From contig NC_036453.1 in the NCBI RefSeq assembly GCF_002775205.1, forward strand, positions 8,395,103-8,459,102: DNA of 64,000 nt, in the 5' to 3' direction. A program made the position numbers and the translations under genes. This document shows positions 53,289-64,000 of the stretch, piece by piece (within the stretch, counting starts at the first letter, position 1; each line of letters opens with the position of its first letter). The notes beneath the pieces are model-generated. The model saw only the letters and a list, made by a program, of their open reading frames with translations. It was not told the DNA's origin and searched no databases. The DNA comes from Xiphophorus maculatus. Its lineage: Eukaryota > Chordata > Actinopteri > Cyprinodontiformes > Poeciliidae.

Positions 53289-54090
53289 GTCTTAGACTTA
53301 GACTTATTTTATTGTCATTACACAAAGAAACATAAGTAAAATTGGCAAAGAAATGTCATGGCTTGGTCACCGGAGCACACACAGAAACACAAGAGTACCT
53401 ATAATTACATAATAAACAAATAATAATGTATTGCTAAATATATATATAACTTAGTATTTTCAAGCAGTCTGAGACAGTTTTAGTGATGGGATTGTTGAGC
53501 AACCTGACGGCCAGTTTGAGACAGCTATTTCTGAGTCTGGCTGTTCTACAGTGGATGCTACGGACTCTCCTCTCAGACGGCAAGCGGATGAACAGACCAT
53601 GGAGAGGATGGCTGGAGCCAGAGAGGATCTGGTTTGCTCTGGCTAAGCAGCGTCTGTGTGCAATGGTATGGATAGGGGGGAGTGGAGTCCCAATGATCCT
53701 CTCCGCTGTCTTCACCTGTCTTCACAGAGACTTCCAGTCTGAGGCCTTGCAGCTCCCAGACCAGATGGAGATCCTGCTGGTCAGCAGACTCTCAATGGTT
53801 CCTCTGTAGAAGGTGGAGAGGATGGGTGAAGGAGGGAAGCCCTTTTCATTCGTCTCAGAAAGTGAAGACGCTGCTGTGCCTTTTTCACCAGTGAAGTGAT
53901 GTGAGTCGTCCAGCTGAGATTGTCTGTAATGTGAACCCCCAGGAACTCAGTGCTGCTAACGATCTCCACTGTTCTGTCGTTAATGAGGAGCGGTGTGTGG
54001 TTGGGTGGAGACCTTCTGAAGTCGACAATGATTTCTTTTGTTGACGTTCAGGAGCAGGTTGTTTATTCTGCACCAGTCCACAAGATGTTG

Positions 54091-54557
54091 TCAATCAATC
54101 AATCAAATGTTATTTGTATAGCACATTTCAGCAGCAAGGCATTTCAAAGAGCTTTACATCATATCAAACACAGAATCACAAAGCAACATAGAATCAATCA
54201 TTAAGTCAAGTTACATCAATAAATTTGTAATTGATTACATTTCAAATACAATCCTAACCAGGTGGGTTTTTAGTTGAGATTTAAAGGAAGTCAGTGTTTC
54301 AGCTGTTTTACAGTTTTCTGGAAGTTTGTTCCAAATTTGTGGTGCATAGATGCTGAAAGCTGCTTCTCCTCGTTTGGTTCTGGTTCTGGGGATGCAGAGC
54401 AGAACCAGAACCAGAACCTGAGAGGTCTGGAAGGTTGATACAACAACAGCAGATCTTTAATGTATTGTGGTGCTAAGCCGTTCAGTGATTTATAAACTAA
54501 CAACAGTATTTTAAAGTCTATTCTCTGAGCTACAGGGAGCCAGTGGAGGGACTGGCT
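54091..54557 (-). mobile_element. L2/Maui-type 3' fragment inserted in LINE A
   Basis: The bottom strand reads VYKSLNGLAPQYIKDLL, the C-terminal end of L2-type reverse transcriptase ORFs, with a TCAATCAATCAATC tail on the top strand at its 3' end. It is related to the copy at 4361-4700. At its 5' end 10-12 bases are repeated in inverse orientation, making an 18-bp perfect inverted repeat with the host LINE at about 54532-54573. Confidence 0.75.
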
Positions 54558-54867
54558 CCCTGTAGCTCTTTTCTGTAGTTCACTTCATTGTTGTCCTGAA
54601 TTAATCCCATAATTGTTGTGTCATCTGCATATTTCATGATGTGGTTTGTGTTAAACCTGGGATGACAGTTGTGAGTCATCAGCAGGGGGCTCAGGACACA
54701 GCCCTGGGGGGAGCCAGTGTTTAAAGAAATGACATTGGAGATGTTATTACCCACACAGACAGACTGAGTTCTGTCGGTGAGGAAGTCCAGCAGCCAGTTG
54801 CACAGTGGAGAATTGAAACCCAGGGAGACCAGTTTGCATACCAGATCCTGGGGAATGATCGTATTAA

Positions 54868-56465
54868 TGATCGTATCACGGTCACGGCCACTAAAGGTCA
54901 AAGGGGAAGTGGTGGAGGAGGTGGAGGATTACAAATACCTGGGAGTTGTAATCGGCAACAGACTGGACTGGGCATCTAACACTGACGCTGTGTGCAGGAA
55001 GGGGATGAGCAGACTCTATTTTTTAAGGAAGCTGAGATCCTTCAATGTGTGCAGCAAGATGTTGGAGACCTTTTATCACAGTGTTGTTGCCGGCACCATC
55101 TTCTTTGCTGCTGTGTGTTGGGGAAGCAGCATCAGAGCCAGCGACTCTAATAGACTGGACAAAATCATCAGGAAAGCTGGCTCTGTACTGGGACTAAGGC
55201 TGGAGTCCCTGGAAACTGTGGTGGAGAGGAGGACACTGAAGAAGGTTCTGTCTATGATGGACAATAAACAGCAGCCTCTCCACCACATAGTGGACAGACA
55301 GCGGAGCACCTTCTCACATAGGCTGCTCCAGCTCCGCTGTCGTAGGGACAGATACAGGAAATCCTTCCTGCCACATGCCATCTCACTGTGTAACAAAATC
55401 CTCGAATAAACGGGAAATGTACACGCTCAAGTGAGTCCTTTTACTTCTTTTTATACGAATTTGGTAATAAGCATGACCATCAAACAATGCTAGAAAAACG
55501 ATTTCATTAATGAAAAGAAAGAGGGGACACATCAGCGCACTGAAGCGGCTACAAGCTGCCCGCTACATTTAATAATCAATTGTTTTCCTGAAATCATAGT
55601 ATTTTACCCGTCACTCTTTAATTTTTTACAATTAAACAACGAAACAGTCAAATCTAAGTCCATAACCCAGCCTATAAATCAAAAGAAAAAAAAATAGTTC
55701 ATCAATAATAATAGTCCATCAAAAAAGTCCATAATTAGGCAATCCAAAAAAAAATAAAGTCCCGTTTGCGCAAAAAAACAACGTTGGGGCCCAAAAATAT
55801 TAATCCGTCTTCGTGCACCAAAAATACAAGAAAGAAAGAAAAAAAAATTGGAAGGGTCTCACCGGGTCGGCGTTTGTGTGCCCGGGCGGTTCCCTTCGTC
55901 AGGCCTGGATCGCGAGCGCCTCGGGTCCGGTCAACGCTCCGTGTGGCTCTACCTTGCCTCCAGAAGACTTTTGACCCCTTTGTGAATTGCTCTGGCCACG
56001 CTTTTAGTCCAGCAGTCAGTTCTCTCCGGGCTAATCTTGCAAGCTCCTCGGACCGTCGCTCGGCGTCTCTTCCAGCGTGTTGCCACACCCCTTTCTCCTC
56101 TCCATCAAGTGTCCTCTGTTCCTTTTTATAAGTTCCGGTAAAAGTTGTGACAATAAAAGCTAAATCATTGTTCTGCACTAATCAGTCCGATTTCGCACAA
56201 CTGTACTGTGGCACACTGCTGTACATATATTTACATATACATATCTGCATTTTTTGAATCTTTGCAAGGACTGCTCTAAGCTGCTTTTTATATTGACAGC
56301 ATTTTATATTTTATTTTTATTTTTATTTTGTCTACAATTGCTACTCAGTGGTGGTTGTTGTTGTGTCTTGTCTCTATGCTGTAACTGCGAAATAATTTCC
56401 CTGCTGGGATGAATAAAGTACTTCTATTCTATTCTATTCTATTCTATTCTATTCTATTCTAAATG
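54868..56465 (+). mobile_element. L2/Rex1-like LINE C, 5'-truncated, inserted in LINE A in opposite orientation
   Basis: 54900-55409 encodes the C-terminal part of a LINE ORF2 (EVEDYKYLGVVIGNRLDW, FLRKLRSF, AVCWGSS, ending SLCNKILE and stop). The 3' UTR continues after an insertion at 55423-56201, and the element ends GATGAATAAAGTACTTC then (TATTC)n at about 56430-56462. It splits LINE A within the reverse transcriptase. The C-terminal reading frame has no break, so it is younger than LINE A. Confidence 0.8.
55423..56201 (-). mobile_element. LTR-like insertion of unknown family in LINE C 3' UTR
   Basis: A 779-bp block between direct repeats TGTAC (55418-55422 and 56202-56206). On the bottom strand it has ACTTATAAAAAGGAAC (TATA-like) near its start, a GC-rich middle, T-rich tracts and an ATTAAAG-type signal toward the end. 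It has no recognised coding sequence and lacks clear TG…CA ends. An LTR is the best guess; a different non-autonomous element is possible. Confidence 0.45.
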
Positions 56466-57239
56466 CTAAGCTGAGGTCCAAAAACAGCATCTGTACATGG
56501 GTGTTTCTTTTCTCCAGATGTACCAGGCTCAGATGGAGAGCAGTGGAGATGGCAACATCAGTCGGGCGGTTAGGTTTGTAACTGGAATGGGTCAAATGAT
56601 GGAGGCAGTTTGGACATTATGTGATCCTTCACCACTCTCTTGAGCCACTTCATGATGATAGATGTTAATGCAACTGGTGGAAAGTCATTCAGACATGTGA
56701 TGGTTGGTTTGTTGGGCACTGGAATAATAAAACATGAGGGGGCAATGGTCTGGTGCAGACGTATTGAAGATGTCCATGACCACATGGGCTAGCTGGTCTG
56801 CACGTTCTATGATCAGCCTTGCTGGAATGTTGTCAGGACCTGCAGCTTTTTGTATGTTGACCTTCCCCAGGGATTTTCATACAGCAGATGTTTCGAGCCT
56901 GAGGGCCTGTTCATCGGAGTGAGGGGTAGCTTTCCTTACAGGAGTTTTATATTTAAGGCTTCAAATCTTCCAAAGAAGTTATTGAGCTCATTAAGGAAGT
57001 TAAAGTCATCTTGGCAGGATGGAGATGTGATTTTATAATCAGTCACAGACTGGATGTCCTGCCACAGTTGTCTGGTTGTTGGTGGCATCATGACAGAAAC
57101 CTTGGGTCTTTTGACTGTAGGCATTTTTTGCTGCCTTGATGTTACGTTTTAGATTGGCCCTTGCTGATCTACGTAAGTGCATCCATGCCACCAGATTTGA
57201 AAGCAGCATTACACTTCCTCAGTCTAGAAAACTCCTCTT

Positions 57240-57970
57240 TAGTCATCCAAGGTTTCTGGTTGGCCCGTGTGACTATTGACTTTGTTGCTGTAACCTTCTC
57301 CATACACCATTGGATGTAGTTTGACAGATGCTGCATACTCCTCCACGTCCATGTGTTGGTTGTGCGTAGTGGCCTCTCTGAACATGCCCCAGTCTGTGCA
57401 CCCAAAACAGTCCTGCAGTGCAGACATGGCTCCCTCAGGCCATACTCTGACCTTCTTTTCCACAGGCTTTTGTCTGGTGAGCAGGGGTTGGTATTCTGGG
57501 ATGAGCATAACTGAAAGATGATCTGAGGAGTCAAGATGGGGGATTGCTCTGAAAGCTTTCTTGATATTGGTGTAGACCAAATCCAGCGTGTTTTCCCCTC
57601 TGGTCGGAAAATCCACATGTTGACGGAAATCAGGAAGAACAGTGTTCATGTTAGCCTGGTTAAAATCTCCAGCAACAATAAAAACACCCTCCGGGTTTAT
57701 GGATAGTCTGTCACTGATGGCATGGTGAAGAATACTCAGTGCTTGCTTGGTGTTGGCACTGGGCCGGATGTAGACAGCAAATATGATAACGGTGGTGAAT
57801 TCCTGGAGTCGGTAAAAAGGTCTGCATCTCATAATCATGAACTCAATGTCCACAGAGCAATGACTGGAGACCAGGGTGGTGCTGTTACACCAGCTGTTGT
57901 TAATGTAAATACAAACACCACTTCCCCTGGATTTACCAGTAAGAGCATGGCTCCTGTCAGCTTTAAAAGT
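57240..57970 (-). pseudogene. Endonuclease domain of LINE A
   Basis: An open frame of about 240 residues with the exonuclease-endonuclease-phosphatase fold signature: [47 protein letters not shown] (catalytic Asp/Asn), then SSDHLSV (catalytic His). This is the best preserved part of LINE A. Upstream it is cut by the LINE B fragment; downstream it runs on toward the linker with frame breaks. Confidence 0.8.
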
Positions 57971-57971
57971 T

Positions 57972-58575
57972 CTTAGACTTAGACTTAGACTGACTTTATT
58001 GTCATTTTGCATGCACAGGGTGAATACAGAACGAAATTTCGTTGCATACGGCTCAGGACAATGTTTTGAGGTTCCAATGTTGTGAGGTTACTCCAGAATA
58101 AAATAAAATACAGTATAAAATATGAATATAAATATAAAATATAAAGTGCAGGACTGACAGTAAAATAGAAGTTACTTAGCTCTGTATATGTGCAAGGTAT
58201 GAAGTGGAGACCAGTTTTTGAGTGCAGTCCAGTTAAGAGTTCAGCAGTCTGATGGCAAGTGGGAAAAAGCTGTTTCAGAACCTGGTGGACCTGCACCGGA
58301 TGCTGCAGAACCTCTTTCCAGAGGGCAGCAGGGAGAACAGTCCATGGTGGGGGTGTGAGGGGTCACTGTCGATGTTTCGGCCTCGGGACACGCAGCGCTA
58401 GGATGAAATGTCCTGAATGGAGGGAAGGGGGGCCCTGATGATCCTCTCTGCTGTCCGCACCACTCTCCTCACGTTCTTCCAGTCGGAGGCGCTGCAGCCT
58501 CCACACCACACAGAGAGGCAGCTGGTCAGAATGCTCTCTATGGTGCTTCTGTAGAACGTCTTGAGGATTAGCCCC
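57972..58575 (-). mobile_element. LINE B 3' fragment inserted in the LINE A endonuclease
   Basis: The bottom strand begins with a C-terminal ORF piece (LKTFYRSTIESILTSCLSVW, CGGCSASDW, VRTAERIIRAPLPS) and continues through the 3' UTR to the tail GTCTAAGTCTAAGTCTAAG. Its last 280 bases match 27235-27512. LINE A coding sequence continues on both sides. A TCTT direct repeat may be the target duplication. Confidence 0.75.
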
Positions 58576-59118
58576 TCCAGGCTGATGGCATCATCAGGGA
58601 CAGATGAGTTTAGCCATGCCTCACAGAAAAACAATGCAGCAGTTTCTTGTTTCCGTTTTGGTGGTTAAATCCAGCTTCAGGCAGTTCAATTTGCTTTCAA
58701 GGGATCTTACATTAGCAAGCAAGATGGAGGGAAGTGGCAAACGGAAAGGGTGAGCTTTTAGCTTAGCTGTAAGTCTACCGCGACACCCTGGCTTTAGTTT
58801 TCTCTCACGTCTTTTTCCGGTGTCTCCGTGGGCCTGGGCTGTTGGAAGATTGCACTGCTGTGGAGTTAGCTTGATTCAACGGATCCAACTGACGTAGCAG
58901 TCCAAGGCTTTGTAGAGTGGTCTGTGTCTCCAAATTTATGGAGTCCGGATGACTGAATTTGCTCAATATTAACATAGTCTGACGGTCATAGACTGTTCTT
59001 ACACTGTTTCTCTGAGTTGTTGTAGCAGAAAATATTGATTTAAGCAATAAATTGGTTGTGTTACCGAGAGCCAAAGCAGCTGCAGCCAAATAGGGCTCCG
59101 CCATGGTAACAATCCCCA

Positions 59119-60623
59119 GTGGCTCCTGTGGCTCCAACAACTGATGCCTCTGATTATGCAGTTGGGGCAGTTTTGAGCAATGGGTGGATGGTGCCCGGCA
59201 ACCCATCACTTTTTTTTAGCAGGAAACTCCGGGATGCCGAAAAAAATATAGCACCTTTGATAGGGAACTGCTTGCCCTTTTTCTGGCAACACGCCATTTC
59301 CACTTCCTATTGGAGGTCAGGGACTTTACTGCTTTTGTTGACCACAAGCCTCTCACTTTTGCTATGGCAAAAGTTTCTGAACCGTGGTCGGCTCGGCAAC
59401 AACAGCATTTGTCTTCCATTTCAGAGTTCACCAGACATTCAGCATTTGGCTGGCAAGAATAATCTGGTGGCTGTCTGTCCAGAGCAAAGGTTGCTTCTGT
59501 GCATTTAGGTGTGGACTACCTCACCATGGCCACAGACCAACTGACCAACCAGGATGTTCTTTAAAGCGGCTGAATCCAGTTTACATTTAGAGAAGGTCTC
59601 CTTTCATGAGTGTGGAGCAACCCTTCTTTCCGATGTCTCGACAGGCAAACCTCAACCTTTGGTCCCTACTAGTTGGCATCGGCGGGTTTTTGATGCAGTT
59701 CATTCCCTTTCACACCCGGGCGTTAAAGCTTCTGTTAAACTGCTAGGGGCAACGTTTGTGTGGCCAGGACTCCGTAAAGATGTAAGGCTATGGGCGGCTT
59801 CCTGCTTGGCTTGCCAGCGTGCCAAGGTGCAACGGCACACTAAGGCTCCACTGGAGCATTTCCTGTTCCGCAACAAAGTTTGAACATGTGCATGTGATCT
59901 TAGTGGGGCCGCTTCCACCTTCCAGAGGTTTTACCTATCTCCTGATGATGATGGACAGAACTACTTGGTGGCCGGAGGCAGTTCCACTGTCAGCACACTT
60001 TGGTTCATGTGCCTCGGGCTTTTATCTCCTCCTGGGTGTCCTGGTTTGGTGTGCCATTGGACTTGACCTCTGACAGAGGTCACCAGTTCACTTCAGAGTT
60101 GTGGACTGCAGTGGCAGAGAGCCTTGGGGTTAAACTCCACCGTTCTGCTGCCTACCATCCGCAGACCAACGGTCATTGTGACAGGTTCCACTGCACAATG
60201 GAGGCAGCATTACGGGCCTCGTTGGTGGATAATAGCTGGACAGATCGCCTGCCTTGGGTTCTGTTGGGCCTACGTTCAGATCCAAAAGAGGACCTGCTGT
60301 TTTCTTCATCTGCGTTGGTCCTGGGCCAGCCTTTGAGGGTACCAGGGGAATTTCTTCCGGGTCCAGTGGGTTCGGTTGATTCCCAGGGCAGTAGAACAGT
60401 TCTAAATGGGGAATCTAGATCTTTTGCCCCGTTGGCAGCACATCACTGCCTTCCTCAGGTGTTTGTGCCAAAGGACCTGATGTCTGCCAAGTATGTACAG
60501 TATTTACCCGCCATGACTCACACCGCTCACCACTTCAGCCTCCTTACGATGGTCCATTCCGTGTTTTGGAGACCTAAGGATGTTTGGTGGGTAATCAGGA
60601 GAGTATTTTGGTGGACCGTTTGA
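59119..60623 (+). pseudogene. Gypsy-type RNase H and integrase, broken
   Basis: RNase H starts TTDASDYAVGAVLSNGW and continues through FFSRKLRDAEK and, frame-shifted, FVDHKPLTFAMAKV-like sequence. Integrase has the zinc-binding region (HRRVFDAVHSLSHPG, SCLACQRAKVQ), the core LVGPLPPSRGFTYLLMMMDR (first Asp), and LTSDRGHQFTSE (second Asp). 35 residues after that Asp comes NGHCDRFH, where the catalytic Glu is replaced by Asp. Several frameshifts are present. Confidence 0.82.
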
Positions 60624-60955
60624 AGCCAGCTCCTGTGTTACCAGGGACCCAGTTGGCTCAGCCGCCTCGCCGTGGTCGTCTTCCAGGTCGTCCCCTTCCA
60701 GCTGGTTTGTCCACTCAGATGGACAGTTTGGTAGCAGTCGATCTGGAGTCTCTTCCAGTTTCAACCCGTTCCTGTGAAAAGAAGCCGTGGCGGCCGACTG
60801 ATTAAACTCTCTGGTCATTACCTTTAAGTATTTCAGTTGTTTTGTTTGTCGCTGCTGTTTAGTTTTTCCTTTGTGTGTTTCCTTTATGTATTTGTGATGT
60901 TGTTTCACATGTGTGTTTTTGTGTTTGTGACATTCTGTGTGTTCAGGGGGGCCTG

Positions 60956-61132
60956 TGTGGAGGATACAATGTACTGTATATATTTCACACCTGAATGCAT
61001 GCTTTTATTGTGAAGGGGAGAAGGTGAGGTGAGAAGACAGCAACAGTTTTACTTCATCTTGTTTTTGGTTTGGATTGGAAGACGTTGAGAATAAAGCAAG
61101 ACTCCAATTATTTTTTTCTGCCGACTTCCACA
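60956..61132 (+). repeat. 3' LTR of the Gypsy-type element
   Basis: 177 bp from TGTGGAGGATACAATG to GCCGACTTCCACA, with inverted TGTGGA/TCCACA ends. From TGCTTTTATT onward it matches 48565-48652 joined to 52447-52486. An AATAAAGC poly(A)-like signal lies at 61090-61097. It is short for an LTR. Confidence 0.8.
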
Positions 61133-61474
61133 AGCTCATTGTTTGCTACTGCTAGCAAAACAATGGCCAGGACTTCATTATCAACACACAGCATTAATGT
61201 CTCAAATAAAGTTTGTTGTTATTTTAGCAGTATTTGGACCTTATGGCTCTGGAAATGACCCTTTCCGTAAATCTTTCTTTATACCGGTGAAAGTTGCAGT
61301 ACTTTGTGAAAACAGAGGACTTTTCCCTCTGTCCAATAAAATCCACATTTAGCTAGGAACCTGGAAGAGGTTTTGGTGTGGGGCATAATGAACTATGAGG
61401 ACTAATAAACACAACAACTTAACATTTTAATTTATTTACTTTTACCTTCAGCATCCTTGAATTTAGACTACAAA

Positions 61475-61526
61475 ATGGCTGCGAGAAATAAAAATGGCGG
61501 ATTCACAAAGTCGGTTAACCGGAAGT
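61475..61526 (+). promoter_or_regulatory. Possible housekeeping-type promoter: two YY1-like sites and an ETS site
   Basis: AAAATGGCTGC near 61473-61483 and AAAATGGCGG at 61491-61500 fit the YY1 consensus, and ACCGGAAGT at 61518-61526 is an ETS site. The second YY1-like site overlaps an ATG (61494) that opens 68 codons starting MADSQSRLTGSPR. No following exon was recognised. Confidence 0.35.
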
Positions 61527-62587
61527 CCTCGACCTTATGCGTCAAATTCTACGTCAAATTCTGACAGTGGACCGAAAAATATGATACAAACCAAATATTT
61601 AAATATTTCCGCACCAACAGGAGAAACTAAATCAAATTTTTCTACACTTGTAGAGATTCCAAGTACAAACAGGCATTTATATTTCTATCTAAAGTCTTGA
61701 CTGAGCACAAATATGCTTAATAAAAGAGGAAATGTGCTTAAGGCTTGAAACGTTGGTGTTTCTGTAACGTTATTAGCTCTGAGCTCTTAAAGCTGGTAAT
61801 GACTGTAATGACTTTCCCAGTTGGATTTTGGTCAAAATACAAAATATAAACAAAAATATAAATACAGTAAAAAATGAACTAAAAGCTGGTTAAAATCTGA
61901 TCATTCAGGTAACGGTAAATAAATAAGACACAATTATGGCTGATGTATCTCATAATTATAACTTTGTTTCTCCCAATTATAGATTTAAATAAAAATATTC
62001 ATGGCCAGCATTTTGTTACATGTGTCTCTTTTACAGTAATGTTTTGGTATCTTTCCCTTTGCTGCTTAATAAAGCATATTTTATAATAACCATAAATGTT
62101 TTATCTCTGCTGTTTGTTTTGTTTTGCATTATTTTATCAGACTTTCAGTGATATTCTCTCCAGGCCCAGTAGATTTCAGGACGACGTCTCCAACCTGGCA
62201 ACCCGACTGAAGAGCAGCTCCTCAACCCGTTTGAATGAATATGCACACTTGGCCGCTGTTGTCATGGCAACACAATAATAGCCGACCCGAGCCATATGCT
62301 GCACACGCTGTTTGTCAAACGTGTTTCAAAAGGTGTTTGCTGTCTGATTGTACAAACAGACGCTGCGCTAACATTTATCTGATTTATCAGCAGATTAACA
62401 GGCGGTGGATTCTGACCAACATTTCATGACCTTAGCTGCTGCACAAGTAAATAAGTCACAAATCAAGCAACCACACTCAAAAAATAATAATCCAAAAAAT
62501 AATCCAAGCAGAACAGATGAACAGATTAATGTTAAATGATAAGGCTTCTTCCCAGGGCAGCACATTCAGGGGGGAGGGTCGCGGTTA

Positions 62588-62670
62588 CTGACCACGCCCC
62601 CGATCGCTATTGACCTTGTCCCCAATCACTATGAACCACACCCCCAATCGCTGCTGGCCACGCCCCTATC
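62588..62670 (+). repeat. 21-bp tandem repeat (CCACGCCCCCAATCGCTATGG type)
   Basis: About four diverged copies, each with a CACGCCC or TTGTCCC core followed by AATCGCTAT-like sequence. The CACGCCC core resembles KLF-type sites, but the array is too diverged for a firm claim. Confidence 0.7.
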
Positions 62671-63283
62671 TAAACGTTTACACTCACAGTGGAAACAACT
62701 GCAAACTGATGAACAATTATACAACCGTACATCTTAGATAATAGGGCGGGGCTATGCTGGGGTTGCTATGGTGATAGACGGGGCTATGCTGAGTTGGGAG
62801 GCTTTTCAAACCTGATTTTCCAGGCACCAAAAAGGTTTAGTGTTTTTTTTAAGATTGAATTTCTTTTAAGTCACGTTTGATATTTATGGTGTTTGAAGGT
62901 GTAGTTTGTTGACTGTGGGATTAAATGAGATCATGTAACACCGCCCCTTTAAGAAGTCCAACATAAATATTTAGACTGGACATCTCTGATATAAAAGCAC
63001 AAGTGTTTCTGCTCCATGTTTCTGCCGATGCTCATCATAACCTTCTGCTTCTCTAAGGGAAACGGCTGAAGGTTAAAGGTCATCGGCGTTCCTCGGTGGG
63101 ATCTGTTTTCTTGCTCCATCCAGCCGTATCTGGGACTTTCCCCCCACGTCTTTTGCTGAGTTTTACTCATCTGCTGACCTACTTGCCTTGGCTGCTGCCA
63201 TGTTGGACAGGAGATTATAAACGTTTCTGTTTATAATCAGAAACGTTTAGCATCGATGCTAACATCCAGCTGAGCTTTTAGGC

Positions 63284-63462
63284 CAGTGGGGCCCAAAGTC
63301 CTTCATCCTGCATGTTTTATTCCCTCCCTGGTTTTAGTAACAACTTCCTCAGCAGGTCAGTGATCTTCTAATGATCCATCATTGGATCCAGGTGTGTTAA
63401 ACCAGGGAGAGACTAGAACCTGCAGGATGCCGGGCCTCAGGGACCCACTGTGGGCCCCCCTC
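63284..63462. mobile_element. Small hAT-like MITE, 179 bp
   Basis: Ends CAGTGGGGCCCAAAGTCC and …GGACCCACTGTGGGCCCCCCTC form imperfect inverted repeats. The flanks TTTTAGGC and ATTTAGAC agree at six of eight positions. The interior (CATCCTGCATGTTTTA / CTGCAGGATG) is palindromic and resembles the element at 24932-25157. Confidence 0.6.
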
Positions 63463-64000
63463 ATTTAGACTATTAGGAAACATTTTTTAAAACATTTTCC
63501 CGCTGATGTTTGTTCTGATGGTGCGAATCATATTGATAATTCAGAAAAAAGAAATAAAAACACAAGTCTGAGAATAAATGTAACATGTTTGGATTTGTTT
63601 CATATCTAAGATTACAAGTCGACAAACAAATATATTTATTTGATTTACAACCAGTGAGGTTGAGACATGAATAAAAAGTTGTTATGGATAAATTGATTAA
63701 ATAATATCATTCCTCCAGCAGCTGCCAAAATCAGATAAATAAACGAGAATTCAGTATTTTATTCTGATTATGTACTATATTTTATTATATGATTGTGTTT
63801 GAATAAATCAACTATAGTAACAAATATATGAATAAACTGTCACAATGTTGTAGAACAGTGGAAAATGGCAGAAGGACTTTAGCAAAGCTGCAGTAACTTT
63901 TATAAAATACCTCATGTTTTACATATTTGTGACAATGCTGATTATTTTGTGGTAGGTTAAAGATGGAGCTCCTCCCAGTTCTCCCAGTTCAATCTGCAGA

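Larger units (their letters stand above)
53289..59111 (-). mobile_element. L2/Rex1-like LINE A, nested in the Gypsy element
   Basis: Bottom-strand element running from about 59111 (5') to a tail of GTCTAAGTCTAAG at 53289-53303. The short direct repeat ATCC flanks it in Gypsy sequence (53285-53288, 59112-59115). Pieces in element order: N-terminal part (59100-58620), endonuclease (57970-57240, with VAGDFNQ and SSDHLSV), linker and start of reverse transcriptase (57130-56466), rest of reverse transcriptase (54867-54566, with TGSPQGCVLSPLL and MKYADDTT, the catalytic ADD box), and the C-terminal part (54090-53434). Three insertions split it: 57972-58575, about 54868-56465, and 54091-54557. Stops and frameshifts are scattered. 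The assignment to L2/Rex1 is from motif phrasing. Confidence 0.8.
48561..61132 (+). mobile_element. Decayed Gypsy/Ty3-type LTR retrotransposon hosting nested insertions
   Basis: The 3' LTR is 60956-61132 (TGTGGAGG…CTTCCACA), preceded by a purine tract (caggggggcc). The 5' LTR is its partner, starting near 48561 without the LTR's own 5' end and split by a LINE into ~48561-48652 and 52447-52486. A primer-binding-site-like TGGTGACCCCCGAACA follows at 52488-52503. Internal sequence goes straight to reverse transcriptase, so gag and protease are lost. RT (52513-53288) is separated from RNase H and integrase (59112-60623) by a nested LINE. Frameshifts and stops break all domains. No target duplication was found, consistent with loss of the left terminus. 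Confidence 0.85.
61133..64000. other. Right end of the window: no recognised gene
   Basis: AT-rich sequence. Apart from the promoter-like motifs (61475-61526), the 21-bp repeat (62588-62670) and the MITE (63284-63462) I see no supported feature. A 60-codon open stretch near 62147-62278, preceded by an AG, has no family resemblance I can name. Confidence 0.5.

Overview
The window is nuclear DNA from a ray-finned fish, most likely a percomorph teleost. The evidence is intron-rich vertebrate genes, an intron-containing tRNA-Leu(CAA), and a mix of DNA transposons, L2/Rex1-like and Tx1-like LINEs, a Gypsy-type element and tRNA-headed SINEs typical of fish. The species cannot be named from the sequence alone.

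Left to right it holds: the last two coding exons of a PGRMC-family gene (1780-2969, +); an intergenic stretch with an L2 fragment and a Tc1 remnant; tRNA-Leu(CAA) (6018-6127, -); cox7b, complete in three exons (6608-8979, +); pgk1, complete in eleven exons encoding 417 residues (10179-18566, +); a LAT2/LAT-family membrane adaptor built from very small exons (19927-30020, -); and kctd7, complete in four exons encoding 302 residues (36113-44011, +). cox7b and pgk1 are also neighbours on the human X chromosome, and kctd7 and LAT2 both lie on human 7q11, so the window seems to join two ancestral blocks near 19 kb.

From about 45.96 kb to 61.13 kb, just 3' of kctd7, there is a nested transposon pile-up. 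First comes a Tc1-like element with an uninterrupted transposase frame, split outside that frame by a Gypsy-type solo LTR. Next is a decayed Gypsy-type element. A Tx1-like LINE sits in its 5' LTR and itself carries a solo retroviral-type LTR. A long L2/Rex1-like LINE sits in its pol region and has been hit by three further retroelement fragments, one of which carries another insertion. Several boundaries are set by target-site duplications readable in the sequence.

The last 2.9 kb contains no gene I recognise, only a promoter-like motif cluster, a small hAT-like MITE and a short tandem repeat.

The most interesting host-gene observation is in pgk1. A 48-bp tandem array before exon 4 is built from the real splice acceptor plus the first 21 bases of the exon. 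It gives four upstream decoy acceptors, each followed in frame by a TAG stop. Tandem arrays also abut splice junctions in kctd7 and at two lat2 exons. The window also has a roughly 43-copy array of a YY1-like motif in the first lat2 intron, and a LINE whose 5' end is the first 22 bases of U2 snRNA. I found no CRISPR array, operon or bacterial-type system.
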